Shown piece by piece: positions 11,932-23,638 of a stretch of DNA of 64,000 nt. Made by a program: the position numbers and the translations under genes. The DNA lies in NCBI GenBank assembly GCA_963556695.1, contig CAUWAG010000003.1:4030001-4094000 (forward strand), written 5' to 3'. The notes under the pieces are model-generated. The model ran no database searches and was not told the origin of the DNA. It worked only from the letters and a program-made list of their open reading frames with translations. Every line of letters begins with the position of its first letter. The first letter of the stretch is position 1. This DNA comes from Anthostomella pinea (taxonomy: Eukaryota; Ascomycota; Sordariomycetes; Xylariales; Xylariaceae).

Positions 11932-12648
11932 CTAGACGGCGACATGGGGCCGAAGCCGTTGACGATGTACAATGGCCCTGGGCTGTGCTGGTGTAGGTGT
12001 GCGAGAAGAGGGAATGGAAAGTCAGGCCATGGTTGCCGTCGTCGGAAAGTTGCGATGCATGTGGATGAATGTCAAGGTTCAATCTGCCGCGGGTTACCTT
12101 ATGAAAGCAGAATAGGGGTTCACTCCACAACTGACCTGTCAGGTCTGGACCCACTGAGAAGCCCTGAAGAAGCCCCCCGCAGTCCCCTGAAAGAGCCGCG
12201 CAACCCACTGCAAAGTCCACGCACATCGTGCCGCCCCAACATAAGGTAGACACCAAAACCGCAGACACGACATCTGAAATACTACGATTTATTCATCAGA
12301 GCGGAAGATCAACATAGGAAATGAAGTCCACATGACTGCTTCATAATAATCGGGTGGTATCAATTGAGCAGCTTTCCAGAATGCTACTTGTGGAGCTTGT
12401 TATACGCAGCCCCCTATCGGGTTGGTGTGCCGTATTCATCAACTTGCCCGCCAGCATTCTGCCCTCCATTTCCTTGAGAGCTCGAGGTGATGATTGAGGT
12501 TCTTAAGATGTGTGTCTTTTCTTCTTTGCTGGAGTGTTCCGTTCCCACAACGTTCCGTGGGCGCGTCCACTCCCTTCGCCATCCGTCATGAATCATCATA
12601 TGTCGTGAAGTCCTGCCCTGTCATAACCGTGATATCCAGACCACCCGT
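11932..12648. other. intergenic, no gene seen
   Basis: About 700 bp upstream of the Ted1-like gene and downstream of the next minus-strand gene. Around 12155-12230 lies a run of similar CCCTGAARARSCCCC-like phrases (imperfect short repeats). Nothing else recognised. Confidence 0.4.
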
Positions 12649-13298
12649 TCATTGCTCCTCCACATACTCTTCCTCATCGTAGACGGGGACCTCGACTTCA
12701 AATGCGACGTCCTCATCTTCGTCGGCTTCCTCAGATCTTATAGCGAATGCAACAATTCCGCCATTCTTGAGGCCCTTGCTGACCGGAGTGTCGTCCTCAC
12801 CGACATCGAGAGGTTTCCATCCCTGGCTGAGATCCAAAGGCGTCTTGGGCGTGGCGAAGATGATGCGTGAAGGATCATCCGGGACTTGGGTCTGCTTGGG
12901 GGGTTCCACGGCCGTTGTCAACCCATCAGGATACCGTTCCTTCAGGATATCCAGCAACTCTTGTTGGAGATTACTGAACGGCTGCATGGGGTCGACGAAC
13001 AAGAAGACTGTGTGCTTGCCGTGCTTGAAGCGAAGGGACAAGTCGATGTCGCGGATGTCGTCTCGCTGAACCTGAGATGCGTTAGCAAGCAATCTGCGAG
13101 TAATCAATCAGTACATCGGCACCAGCTCTCTGGTGAGGTTGTACAGGTTGGGAACGGCAAATGAAATGTGTTTGTCATCTTCATCCCTAGAAGCCCTCAC
13201 AAGCGGTCCAGCGGTCCAGAGGTATTGACTGTGGGAAGAAGGACAATTCAAAAATTGTGGAAAATCGCAGTGGGAATGATCGATCAATTACATACCAT
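12649..13298 (-). CDS. small conserved fungal protein, unknown function
   Basis: Proposed two-exon gene of 141 aa. Exon 1 contributes only the initiator ATG (13298-13296), followed at once by the donor GTATGT. The intron spans 13295-13072 and exon 2 runs 13071-12649, beginning VQRDDIRDIDLSLRFKHG. The protein has a compact ubiquitin-like-looking N-terminal half (KHGKHTVFLFVDPMQPFSNL) and an acidic tail ending DEEEYVEEQ. I do not recognise a named function; it resembles small conserved ascomycete hypotheticals. Without the intron, the frame can start upstream at MITRRLLANAS (13107), so the start is the uncertain part. It is divergent from the Tim17-like gene. Confidence 0.65.
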
Positions 13299-13798
13299 CT
13301 TGTCTGTTGCAGCAGCACGAGGCAATGTAGGTGTCGTCTTCGGTGTGTATGGAGACTTGACGAGAGACGCGCGCTGGACTCTCTCTCTTGCAGGCTTGCA
13401 GGGTGACAGGGCGAGTTGCGTGCAGAATGACATGGGATGAGAATGTTCGTGACGCGGAAACACGTGCCGCAGCGCGTAAAGAGCCCTGGGTAAGACGGGA
13501 GGTACCCGACCTGCCCCCGGGATAGCTGTAGGTCGCCTGACAGCCTGAGTGCTATATTTACAGCGCCTAAGCGCACTACACTAAGCTGCATGCAGCCCAA
13601 CCTTAGGGGACGGGCGTCGGCGTTAAGCTGGGAGCATCGATGTTTTTCTCTGCTCCTGTTCTGCTCCCCAACAACCACCACGTCGTCGCAACCTCGCGAT
13701 CCCACCTCTACCGACACCAGCACAAGTTCAATCCGAAGAGGCTGCCTCCGAGTCTATCGAGTCAACTGCGTTTCAAGGCGTCTATCCGCGTAACAACA
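13299..13798. promoter_or_regulatory. divergent promoter region
   Basis: 500 bp between two divergent genes. An ORF beginning at 13640 extends the Tim17-like frame upstream, but the ATG at 13799 has the better context (ACAATGG) and starts a sensible protein. This stretch is therefore read as 5' leader plus shared promoter. Confidence 0.5.
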
Positions 13799-14483
13799 AT
13801 GGCGCAACCCGAGAAGAAAGCCCAGCTTGAGACGACCCTGACACGCGAAGAGTATACCCAGCTCTGGAAAGATTCTCGCCTGTCTATTCCACCCCTGGTG
13901 CGCATCCCAGCTGCAGCACTCACCGCCTTCGGAATTGGCATGACCTTGGGTCTTGCCCACGGTAGTAAGATGGCCGGTCTGCGATTCAGAGCCGAGCATG
14001 CCCACCGTCTTCCCACCACCACCACCGGCTGGTACCTGTACCACAAGAGCAAGAACTACCACCTCGCCTTTGGCGGCCTGAAGGAGGGTGTGAAGGTCGG
14101 CGCGCGCCTCAGCGTCCTCAGCACCGCCATGTTCTGCGCCGAGAACCTGTTTGATGTCTATCGCGGGACCAAGGATCTTCTCAATACCGTCATGGCTAGT
14201 CTGGCTATAGCTGGCGGGTTCAGTCTGTGGAGTACGTTGGCAGGGCCCTATCTAGCCGCACTCTTATTAGTTATACGAAGCTGACCATGTCCGTCTGCTC
14301 TGTCTAGATGGCTTCTCCGCTGCAGAGACTGCGAGAACGGCTAGGAAAGGCCTCAAGTTCGGCCTCGTGTATGGCGGCATCCAGGACGTAATCTCCATGG
14401 CCAAAGGCCGTCCTGTCGGATACGTTGACTTCATCCGGAAACACATTGGGAAACCCACGCAACTACACGATAAGGCCGTATGA
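13799..14483 (+). CDS. Tim17/22/23-family-like membrane protein
   Basis: Two exons (13799-14231, 14308-14483), 202 aa. After a hydrophilic start (MAQPEKK) it shows several weakly hydrophobic, glycine-rich helices: PAAALTAFGIGMTLGLAHGSKMAGLRFRAEHAHRLP and KEGVKVGARLSVLSTAMFCAENLFDVYRG. It then continues into ASLAIAGGFSLWNGFSAAE and LKFGLVYGGIQDVISMAKGRP. The glycine-spaced helices resemble the Tim17/Tim22/Tim23 superfamily, so a mitochondrial inner-membrane location is likely. This is a similarity judgement; the exact orthologue is not identified. The splice restores an Asn codon (A|AT) and keeps the frame to a TGA at 14481-14483. Confidence 0.75.
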
Positions 14484-15678
14484 TCAGCGGCATGAGAGCG
14501 CCTATGACAGCTCCTCTCGGCGCATCCTCCCCAGGTTCTGCGATGGGAGATCCTTACCTTCGGCAAGCCGTCCGGCCACCCTTGCGGTAACGGTCTATTG
14601 CATGTCGTCTACTGCTTGCTGTAACGCCATTCCGACCTGGACGATTGATCGGGTGCTTCAACATGCAGAAGCAGAGAGGCTAGTGCTCTCCGGAGAACCG
14701 TGCTTGGACGTGCAGGGCCAGAAAACCCCGCGTTTGCTTGAGGGACGAAAGGGAAGCAGACCGGCCAAGAACTCCGGGAAGCAGGGAGAATTACGTTGCC
14801 ATTCGCTGGCAACCAGTCCGCGATTTGAAACCGCCAAACCGCGTGTTGCCGTGGTTAGACTCTTGAGACTCACGGTCTCTGGCGGACTTGCTGGACCCAC
14901 GGGAGGTGCCCCACGGCCCAAGACCCACAGGATCAGTTCACCTTCAAGCCGTGAAAAAGCGGCTGGTGAGGGCCTCAACGCTTGCGATATCCTGGCGCCG
15001 ATAGCAGAGCCGCTACGCGTGGGCTGCGGGGAACATGGTGTGCCGAAATAGTACCATAAGCCGCTACTGCTGGGTCTGGTCTATAGGACGCTAGATGGAA
15101 GCTTGCCTACCTCCAGCTTTCGCATGGTCGGCTCCCTTTACGCCGCCAAACTACGCCCGCGCCACTGATTGGACGATGTTGAATGTGGCCCCTTTGCCCC
15201 CTTTCTTGCCTCATGCATCTTAGTTCGCCTTGCGGCTATAGACGGCATTCCTATTGGGCCCACGTGATTCATGTTGATAAGCCCCTTGACAGTCAGAGGC
15301 ATTGTCAGAGCTCCAAGCCGCCATCGACTCGTGATTGGATTCATCGGAACATCGAACAGACCAAGTGGGCGTCTCGCCATTCTTGGTGATTCCTTGGGTG
15401 ATGGATGATGCGATATGCCTGCATTGCGCCAGGGTCCAGGCCTGGAGAATCATCGAGCCCGTTGCGATGTTCGGAGATAGAGCAACGACGCGAGTAGAAC
15501 CTTAAACAAAGACACATTTATAAAGTATGACCCTCCGCTCAGTATGCCCTCCCCTCAGGCCGTGGTCACTCACGATATTTTCTCGGTGTGCTTTGTTCTG
15601 TCCATCCCGTCTTTGCCTTCTCTTCTACATCGTCACCCGTGGTTTCCTCTATCGCCGTGACGTACCAAGACACTGACC
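14484..15678. other. intergenic with PRODH upstream region
   Basis: About 1.2 kb. A 208-codon ORF (14425-15051) overlaps the 3' end of the Tim17-like gene in another frame and has no domain, so it was not called. Reverse CCAAT boxes (ATTGG) occur near 15168, 15252 and 15333 and may serve the proline dehydrogenase gene. Confidence 0.45.
15529..15534 (+). promoter_or_regulatory. TATA-like box of proline dehydrogenase gene
   Basis: TATAAA about 145 bp before the ATG at 15679, on the coding strand. Position and sequence fit a core promoter; the transcription start is not known. Confidence 0.4.
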
Positions 15679-17205
15679 ATGATGAAGGCGTCGGTACTGG
15701 GCAGGCAGTCATTGCTGCCCATTTATTCTAATACAATAACCAAACCACCCTGCATTCTTTACGTCACGTGTCGTAATGGGCAAATACAAAACCTCAGTTT
15801 GGCCGCGAGCGCCGCGAGGCGAAGAATACATGGCTCCTCCAACAGATCATCACCTACAGAAACTTATGCTGCGACATCTCCACCATCCGTTGAGAGCCTC
15901 CCCTCGGAAGTCCCAGCATCATCATTACCGATGGTCAAAGCAGCGCCTTTGTCCGTCCTCCCTCTATCGACAGTCCTACGGACACTAGCCACAACGACCA
16001 TATCGTCATCGCCGACACTGCTGCCGCCCTCGCTCGCCATGATGTCTACTCTGGCATACTCCCAGCGTGCCATCTTTAACCCCGACAGGAACCCGGTACT
16101 ACGTTGGTTCCTCAAGAAGACGTTCTACGCTCAGTTCTGCGCCGGTGAGAACGCGCTCGAAGTCCGCCGCACTGTTGATGGACTAAAGAAGATCGGCTTC
16201 ACCGGGGTGATCTTGGGTTATGCCAAAGAAGTCGTCCTGACCGAGTCGCAAGAGCGCAATCTGACAGTGCGCGACGACGGTCCCGCTGCCGAGGCGTGTC
16301 TTCGCAACGAGATCATCCCGTGGGCAGCAGGAACCAAGGAGACGGTCCGCCTCGCGCAGGCAGGCGACTTCGTCGCCTTGAAGTTCAGCGGCGCCGGGCA
16401 GCAGGCACTTTACGCCCTGAAGAACCGCCTTCCGCCTTCCAAATATCTAGCGAACGCCATCGACGAGATTTGCCAGTTGGCAGTCCAGAGGGACGTGCCG
16501 CTGCTGTGCGATGCCGAACAGACTGCCATCCAAGCCGGCATTGATGACTGGACCTTGCATTACCAACGCAAGTACAATACCACACCCGGGCACGCCATCA
16601 TCTACGGCACGTACCAGGCCTATCTGAAAGCTACGCCCGCAACACTCGGTTCCCACCTGTCGATCGCCTCCAAGGAGGGCTTCACCCTCGGCGTGAAGCT
16701 CGTGCGCGGTGCATACCTCGGCACCGATCCCCGCGAGATCATCCACGACTCCAAGGCCGACACCGACAAGTGCTACGACGGTATCGCTGCAAGCCTCATC
16801 CGCAAGCAGTGGGGCCCCGTCCTGCACCAGGACGCCGCCTTCCCCCAGGTCAGCATCCTGATGGGCTCGCACAACCTTGAGTCGGTCCGCAAGGCCCGCG
16901 CGATACGCGACAGCGGCGAGTCGGCCAACACGGAGCTGGCAATTGCGCAACTGCAGGGCATGGCCGAAGAGGTCAGCTGCGAGCTCGTGTGCGCAGCGAA
17001 GCAGTGCGATGGGTATGTGCGCAGCAGCGGCGAGGTGCCGAGGGCCTACAAGTACATTGTCTGGGGCACGACCAAGGAGTGCATGAAGTATCTGCTTCGG
17101 CGTGCGCAGGAGAACAAGGATGCGGTTTCGCGGACGAAGAGCGGGCGTGATGCGCTGTGGAACGAGGTCAAGAGGCGTATGAGGGCGACCGTCGGCCTGG
17201 CTTGA
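15679..17205 (+). CDS. PUT1: proline dehydrogenase (mitochondrial)
   Basis: Intronless, 508 aa. Proline dehydrogenase oxidises L-proline to pyrroline-5-carboxylate with FAD in mitochondria, the first step of proline catabolism. The basic, Ser/Arg-rich first ~100 residues look like a mitochondrial targeting region. The barrel domain (about 130-490) shows PLLCDAEQTAIQAGIDDW, IYGTYQAYLKAT, GVKLVRGAYLGTDPR (the conserved RGAY segment), ILMGSHNLESV, and QLQGMAEEVSCEL with a late YVRSSGEVPRAYKYIVWG. These are hallmarks of fungal PRODH (Put1/PrnD). The start could also be Met2 or the internal Mets near 120; the long leader favours 15679. No prn-like partners are adjacent, so it is not in a proline cluster. 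Confidence 0.93.
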   Translation: MMKASVLGRQSLLPIYSNTITKPPCILYVTCRNGQIQNLSLAASAARRRIHGSSNRSSPTETYAATSPPSVESLPSEVPASSLPMVKAAPLSVLPLSTVLRTLATTTISSSPTLLPPSLAMMSTLAYSQRAIFNPDRNPVLRWFLKKTFYAQFCAGENALEVRRTVDGLKKIGFTGVILGYAKEVVLTESQERNLTVRDDGPAAEACLRNEIIPWAAGTKETVRLAQAGDFVALKFSGAGQQALYALKNRLPPSKYLANAIDEICQLAVQRDVPLLCDAEQTAIQAGIDDWTLHYQRKYNTTPGHAIIYGTYQAYLKATPATLGSHLSIASKEGFTLGVKLVRGAYLGTDPREIIHDSKADTDKCYDGIAASLIRKQWGPVLHQDAAFPQVSILMGSHNLESVRKARAIRDSGESANTELAIAQLQGMAEEVSCELVCAAKQCDGYVRSSGEVPRAYKYIVWGTTKECMKYLLRRAQENKDAVSRTKSGRDALWNEVKRRMRATVGLA

Positions 17206-17457
17206 GCGAGTTCGCGGCGGCGACAGGGACTTCTCGGTGGATTCGCGATGTTTTCCCATACACCTAACGAGTACTGTCTTTGGGCAGCAACTCGCACTGG
17301 CTGATGATTCACGATACATGACGGCTCGATGCTAGAGGGCGGAGTACCCTCATGGTCATAGCAGGCGGTTCCTCATAATTTGTTCTGAGATACCAGCATT
17401 ACGGAGTAACTTCTATACCCTATCTACACGCCAGTAGCTTTTCACAATGCGCGTCGC

Positions 17458-18245
17458 TCACAGCCCTCTAAGTGACATGCCACCAAGTACCAGCATTTCC
17501 ATCTCCTTACTCTTGACGCCCACATCCTTGAGTGCGTCTACCCAGCCCACGCCGTTCAGCTTGTAGTACTTGCGTATCTTGCTCCAGTCTGTGAACCCAG
17601 ACAGCGTCTTGTCATCGAGCGGACGTGACACGCCTTGCACGTTGTCGACGAGATGCTTCTCTACATCCTCGGCCGTGAGGGTGCTCGGCGAGATGAGCAC
17701 CCTCACGACGATGATGTTCTTGCTCGTGGGCGTGATGCCGTACCGTCGATATGCCTCAGATATCTGCAGGGGTGAAAGGGGGGTTTGTGAGCCATCATGG
17801 TATGGTGGTGCAATGAGTGATACCCAGTTGACCAGGGGAAGTGACGTTACCTACATTTTTGGTGGGACTCAGCGAGGACACGATCTCCGAGTGGATATTG
17901 GGTGTTTTCATAGCTCCGTTGAGCTGTACCGTTATGGACTTGAATATGGCCGACAGCACCTGCAGACGGGAGACAACCTGATGTGTAACACACCATGATC
18001 AGCTCTTGCAGCGCTTGAGTCTATAAATGGTATATTTAAGAAAAAGAGAAGATAGGAAGTCATACGGAACTCGCGTCGATGAAGGCGTATTCGAAATCCG
18101 CATTGCGACCCAGGAGCTGCTGGTGAAGGAACTCGGCGTTCTCGATGTCCTTGAAGACGGCGACGTGCACCGAGTGTGTCTCGGGCACGTGCTCTAGCCG
18201 GATGGTCTCCAGCCAGGCTGGCGGCGCCTTCTCCGGTTCTTTCAT
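17458..18245 (-). CDS. CGI121: KEOPS complex subunit Cgi121
   Basis: Three exons (18245-18066, 17977-17855, 17763-17458) give 202 aa. The spliced protein reads [56 protein letters not shown] and [22 protein letters not shown], the characteristic Cgi121/TPRKB order. Cgi121 binds Bud32 and tRNA in the KEOPS/EKC complex, which makes the t6A37 modification on ANN-decoding tRNAs and also affects telomeres. The second intron is best placed at donor GTAGGT (17854), giving SPTKNISEAYRR as in the family. Length matches the usual ~180-200 aa. Confidence 0.88.
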
Positions 18246-20057
18246 TTCGAAGTTCTGGGTATTTGTCGCATTTGATCTGTTGCATCACATGCTGCCTTCT
18301 TGGGATGGATGCCGAAATACTTTATGCTGTGAGTGACGATGGGTTGGGAGACGCTTCTGACTGCTACCCCGCCATCGGTGGTCTGTCAGCTGCCAGGCTC
18401 TTGGAGGGGCACGTCAGCAGCTGTTGGCCTACAATATTTCTCTGTGACCTCCCTCGATGGACACCTCAACACCGTCCACTATTTACCTATCAGCCTAAGG
18501 TGGAAAGTGTCCCAGGAGCTCTCATTCCTTGCAACAACATGATCGCGAGTGCCAGCGCGCCACTCAAGCGGTTGAGTCAAGATCGATGGCAGCCTCGGAT
18601 GTGCGCTCATCGACGCGACTGGCGGCAATGGGTTCTGGCGATTCGGCCAAGGGTGCTGGGGTGTCGCGCACTTCTGTCATTCAGGGGTAATGATTGCGAC
18701 TCGTCGACGCCGATACTACGGAGAACCGCAAGGTGTGCTGTCGGAGCAGTCACCCTTAGATGTGCCCAGATGCCAAGCAGAGTAGCTGATGTGTCTTTGG
18801 CCTCATCACTGCTTCAATAACCACCAAGTGGTGGTTGTGGTTGTAGGGCTGAACCGCGCCTGCCAGCTCGAGATATCCAATGAATTGAGTACAGCTTGTC
18901 AAATGAGAGGGATACCATTATTCAAAGGAATATACTTGTCAGAACCGTAATTGTCACCTGTGCGGTATAAATGCCTACTCGCACTCTTTGCATGGTCATA
19001 GACCCTCGTCAACCTCTACCCCTTTTCATTGAAGCTGTGGATTTATGGACAGGAGACTCCTGGTATTCAAAGAGGCACGGATGTACGTTCTCTCTCACCG
19101 GCAACACCTCACCTCTCAATCTGGAATTCACGTTTCATGAAGTCATCAAGTGCTCTATTCATCTCCCAGTAAATTAGTTTTGACCGCTTTTAGGTAGTTA
19201 TTGCAGCTTGATGGACACCTGAACATCAGTTTATAATAAAAGATTTAAAATATAATGTGAGAATATTGGTGCCTTTCAGGTGTGTGCTGCAGCTGGCAGC
19301 AGGCTGAAAGGGGTGAAAGGGACCCAAAGGGGGTGAAAGGTCCATTGTGGTGACTACTGGCTGGTCTGTTGTCTGCTGTCAGGCAGCCGGATATCAAAGG
19401 GCTCCTACAGCTGTATTTAGGTGGGAATATCCCCCATGGGTCCATAACCAAGACACCGAACCTGATCCATCCCATCCTGACCCTATCTGAACCCCTGAAC
19501 TTCACATATAATTAAAAACTGATTAAAACAACGTTTTAATTAAGGTTTTATATAAAATTATAAAAGTTATAATTTTTTTATAATACTATATCGTATACTA
19601 TATGATATTTAAATCTGATACGATACGATACGATACGATACGATACGAAGTACGAATACTAATCGTATTTTTCCAGACCCTGAATATTAAAAGGTAATAA
19701 CAAAGGGGTATACCTAGCCCCAACGCCAATGAGGCTATGCCCCGGATGAGACGGGACAGGCCGGCAGCTGGTCCGACAGGTGCAGTATAGTACCTGCCCA
19801 CTAGTACTTACCTAGTACCGGCAGTAGATCCCTTGGGCCTTCCATGGTTCTTCGGCAAACTCCATCCTCTCCCAGTCCAGTCCCAATCCATTTGCGTCGC
19901 CGTCGCGAAACAAGCTCCAACCAACCCTTGTGCGCCAACAACGGCGACAGCAACGGCTTCGGCTCCGGCTCCCATTTGCATGAAGGCGTACATGTACTGA
20001 CTGCCGCCCGTGGAGGTACAGCCACCAGCTGTCCCCCCCAGATTTCCAACCCTTGCC
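18246..20057. other. intergenic with AT-rich island and pentamer repeat
   Basis: 1.8 kb between Cgi121 (-) and the Zn2Cys6 factor (+). At 19280-19350 the phrase GGGTGAAAGG recurs three times. From about 19500 to 19660 the sequence turns very AT-rich. No gene is supported; ORFs of about 60-145 codons near 19800-20240 are antisense to, or out of frame with, the factor. Confidence 0.5.
19500..19700. repeat. AT-rich island with (GATAC)n microsatellite
   Basis: Strongly AT-rich with long A/T runs, unlike the roughly 50-55% GC surroundings. It contains about six tandem GATAC units at 19617-19648. The composition fits repeat-induced point mutation of an old insert or a slippage-prone spacer; no intact element remains. 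Confidence 0.6.
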
Positions 20058-23000
20058 ATGCCTCCAGAACGTCCGCCGAAACGGCCAGGCGAGCCAGAGC
20101 TCGACCTCGACTCGCCTGACGGCCCGGGGAAGTGCAAGCTGCCCAGGTTGGACCGCGACCGCGCCGCCACCAATGACTTTTCAAGTGTGGTCAAGAGCAA
20201 GCTCCAGTCATACACCCGGACAGGGCAAGCATGCGATCGATGCAAGGTGTGTTCGCCGTTACCATACCGTACATCAACGTTGGTGACGGGCTGAAGTCCG
20301 CGCGCGTTCCAGCGTTCTGCGTCGCGACCTTCCTAAGCGTCCAGCTCTGGTCGCCAGTCGCGTGTCGCCCCTTTATGTATATAGATGGTATCTAACATGA
20401 GTCTCTCGCTATCAGGTTCGCAAGATCCGCTGCGATGCCCTGCCCGAAGGCTGCTCCCACTGCCTTGGCCAGCACCTCGAATGCTACGTAACCGACCGAG
20501 TCACTGGCCGAACCGAACGACGGGGGTATATGCAGGAGCTCGAGCGTGAAAAGTCGGGCATGATAAACCACATACGAGACCTCGAGAGACTGCTTCAAAC
20601 CAATGGCGTCCAAGTCAAGCCGTGGCATTCCTCGTCCTATCCAGCCACCCAAGCCTCGGACGTCGCCTACGATTCCAAGGTCGAGCAGGTGCAAGATACG
20701 CCTGGTGAAGAACAACGGGGACAGTCTGGAGCATCGGCCGCCGCCAAGGGGCAGCCGGCGAGGATGCCAATGGCCGGCATCTCACACGATATCGCGGAAC
20801 CCAGGCCGGTGGACACCCATCTCGGTGTCAGCGCAGATCAAGCGCCCTTAAGCTCCATCAAGGGCACCACCTTGTCCATCCTCGGTAGCACCATCGACAT
20901 GGGGTCCTTCGACGCGCCAGACATGGACGAGCCGTCGCCGGCTGCCCAGGCTCGATCCCCGCTCTACAACAAGTCCGTTCAGGCGCTGCTGCAATCAGTC
21001 ATGAACATCAACCCTCTGCTTCAGGTCGAGCATCCCCCCAGGGCCGACGCCTTCACCTATGCCGAATGGTATTTCCTGATGATACATCCCTTCCACCCGA
21101 TCCTCCACAAGCCTACATTCATGGAATCAGTAAGTCAGCCCTACTAGTACGAAACTTTTAGACTAGCTGCTGACTCTCATCTTAGCTGGCATGTCTCTAC
21201 GATGACCCCGGCTACACGCCGACTGTGGCCGAGAGGGTCATGATTCACATGGTCTTTGCGTCGATATATCTCCAATATGGGATTCGAAATCGGGAGCAGC
21301 CGGAGCAGAAGGCTCACTTATACGACCTTTCCAACAAGCATTACCACCTTTCTCTCAGCAAATTCTTTGACTTGACCACATCCCGCACCTTGGGTGACCT
21401 ACAAGCCTTGACCATGATATGCGTACACACGATGCGTTTTCCCAAGCCCGATCCCAGCAGCATGCTAGCCACATATTCGCTGAACATGGCGTTGGAGCTG
21501 GGCTTGCACCGTGCTTGGAAGAAGCCGGGCGAGGGAACCAATCTCGAATACGAGCTGCGCAAGCGAACGTGGTGGACCATCTTCGCGACGGCCGTCACCT
21601 TGAACGGTCGAATGGGACGACCGATGCCCATCAGACTAGAGGAGATTGATGTGGAATACCCCGAGCCGATAGCTGACGAGCTGTTGACCAAGGACGGAGT
21701 AGACACGACAAGAACCGCCAAGTGCACCTTTGAAATTGGAGTAATAGGCTTCAAGATATCGACTCTGTTCCTTGAAATGTACGCCAACATATACTGTGCG
21801 AAGAGGGACCCAAACAAATATCTGCTTGTTGTTGAGGCGCTTGAGGAGCAACTGCAGTCCTGGCAAGACAATCTGCCCGAAGGCTTGAAGATTGGCGATG
21901 CCGAGCTGCCTGAAAACGAGAATCAGATGTTCGCCCTGTACGCGGAATGGATGGCGCTGGAGTTTCGGCTGTGTCTCCGGCACCCGTCGGTCACGATATC
22001 GAGCGATCCAAAGTTGTTAGCCACCAACACCAAGATTTGCGAGGAGACGTCAAAGGCAATGCTCCGGAAAGCACACAAGCTCTACAGGCTGAAATCTCTC
22101 GACACGACATGGTACTGTCTCGCTGTCTACGTCGCCGCGATATTCTCGGCCCTAATGGCACACTGGGAAAGAAGACACGAGACGACAGCAGCTGAGATAC
22201 AAACTCTCCGTGAAGACATGAACATCTGGCTTGCCATTCTAGGTGAGACTGGAAGCCTCATGGGTAAGTCGGTCTAAAATCCAGAACATCATCTGCAATG
22301 GCCTCTAACCAGCTCCACTAGGCTCCGGAATGGCGCTCCGTGACGCCGTCAGCTCCATTGTTGGACGCACCATAGCCTGGATTGAGTATGATGGTCTTCA
22401 CAAAGCACACGGGTCGGCGGCGCCACCGCAGATCTCTCAGGACATGATCAAGCAGTCACCACATACGCCGCCCTACACCAACACACCTGCCAGTGCGAAC
22501 CCTGGCCGCAACGATGCAGAGGTTGTTAACGACCCCAAGAACCACGCCATTCCCGGACCACGCAACACTTTCTATTCTGAGACTACCCCGGACTCTGCAA
22601 CATACCCGGCCCTTCCATACAACAACGTCCCTCCACAAGCGGCAAGCGGCATGACCTACGATGCCGAAAGTCCTTATATCTATTCCCAGGCTGCTGGACC
22701 AGTAGCAGCGCAAGCGCAAGCTCACGCCGAAGCCCAAGCTCAGGCGCAAGCACAAGCTCAGGCACAAGCACAAGCACAAGCACGATCTCACCACATTCAT
22801 GGCCAGGGTCCAGTACAGGCGGCAGACCATAATCCCCTGACAGCATTTGCTACGCAAGCAACACAGATGGCGCAACCAGAAATGATGTGGCGGCAACAGG
22901 CTTCAGGGGGGAATACATGGCAAGACTGGACTGCTGCCATCGTTGACAGCCAGGATCGATATAGCGCCAACGCCTTGATGTCTCTGGGAGGCGCTGGGGG

Positions 23001-23145
23001 TCCGAGGCCGGGCGGCGACATGAATGACAGTGCAGCCCACGGTTTGGCTATGGGTGAGGGTATGGGCAGCGGGGCGGTGACTACTACGACAGCCCAGGTG
23101 CAATGGCCGCTGCTGTGTTTTTCAGACGGAGTTGGTGGTGCATAG
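20058..23145 (+). CDS. Zn2Cys6 transcription factor (fungal_trans domain)
   Basis: Four exons (20058-20246, 20416-21129, 21186-22263, 22322-23145), 934 aa. The binuclear cluster near residues 58-85 is split by intron 1: GQACDRCK | VRKIRCDALPEGCSHC then LGQHLEC. It is followed by a coiled linker (GYMQELEREKSGMINHIRDLERLL) and a fungal_trans domain from about residue 290 (AEWYFLMIHPFHPILHKPTF ... ELGLHRAWKK ... RKRTWWTIFATAVTLNGRMGRP). The C-terminal part is Gln/Ala/Pro-rich with a hexanucleotide-encoded QA tract. The TRTGQACDRCKVRKIRCDALPEGC segment and RVTGRTERRGY resemble the COL-26/BglR regulators of glucose sensing and beta-glucosidase genes. That is a recollection to be checked, so no symbol is given. 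Confidence 0.88.
22709..22785 (+). repeat. CAAGC-type hexamer repeat in coding sequence
   Basis: Tandem hexamers of the CARGCN CAAGCN type encode an alternating Gln-Ala tract (about 22 residues) in the C-terminal region of the Zn2Cys6 factor. The repeat stays in frame because the unit is six bases, so length changes would only alter tract length. Confidence 0.85.
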
Positions 23146-23638
23146 AACGCAATTACGCACCGGCGTACGGTTTCGATCATTATTATTACCACTGGGCGGT
23201 TCATGGCGACTGGCGCCATTGGGCTGGACGGCGTTTAGAAGAGAAGCGGGCTATTGTGAATACGCCCGACCGCTGCTCTTGCTGCATCTCGACAGCATCA
23301 CATACGGCGGGGTATGGCTTGGGGTTGGTAGAGCGTCGAGGGCCCTGGCTAGATCAACGACAGATGATGTGTGTTATGACCCGCTGGGGGCCATTTTGAC
23401 GGCATATATGTACTATATTAGGGGTGGAACTCGCGGTACGAGCCAGTCACTGTACAATGGAACTCGAGACAAACGGAATTTGCTTGAAGTCGTTCGCTGA
23501 CGGATGAGCTCGAAGTCATAGCTGACAGATGAACTCGATAGGAGCCAAAAGGCTCTTGTTAATGTGAAGGTAATCCCCAAGATCATAATACCATAAACGG
23601 TGACGGCATGGCATTGATGAAGTGTAGGAAGCATCTCT
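23146..23638. other. 3' spacer between convergent genes
   Basis: About 490 bp between the transcription factor (+) and the CHK-like kinase (-), expected to hold both 3' UTRs. Near 23500-23535 the phrases GAACTCGA / GAGCTCGA with TCATAGCTGACAGATGA form a short imperfect direct repeat. No gene. Confidence 0.4.

Noticed and set aside
14425..15051. 208-codon plus-strand ORF after the Tim17-like gene
   Set aside because: It overlaps the real second exon in another frame, has no domain, low-complexity composition and no start context; the region reads as a 3' UTR and spacer.
16447..17319. 290-codon minus-strand ORF opposite proline dehydrogenase
   Set aside because: Antisense shadow of a strongly conserved gene; composition dominated by complementary codons.
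18822..18837. Palindrome ACCACCAAGTGGTGGT, with a partly similar GGTGGTGGTT word near 49350
   Set aside because: Too short and simple; the partial second occurrence does not extend into a shared repeat.
20392..20715. Minus-strand ORF within the Zn2Cys6 factor
   Set aside because: It lies opposite the zinc cluster and coiled linker and shows no independent domain.
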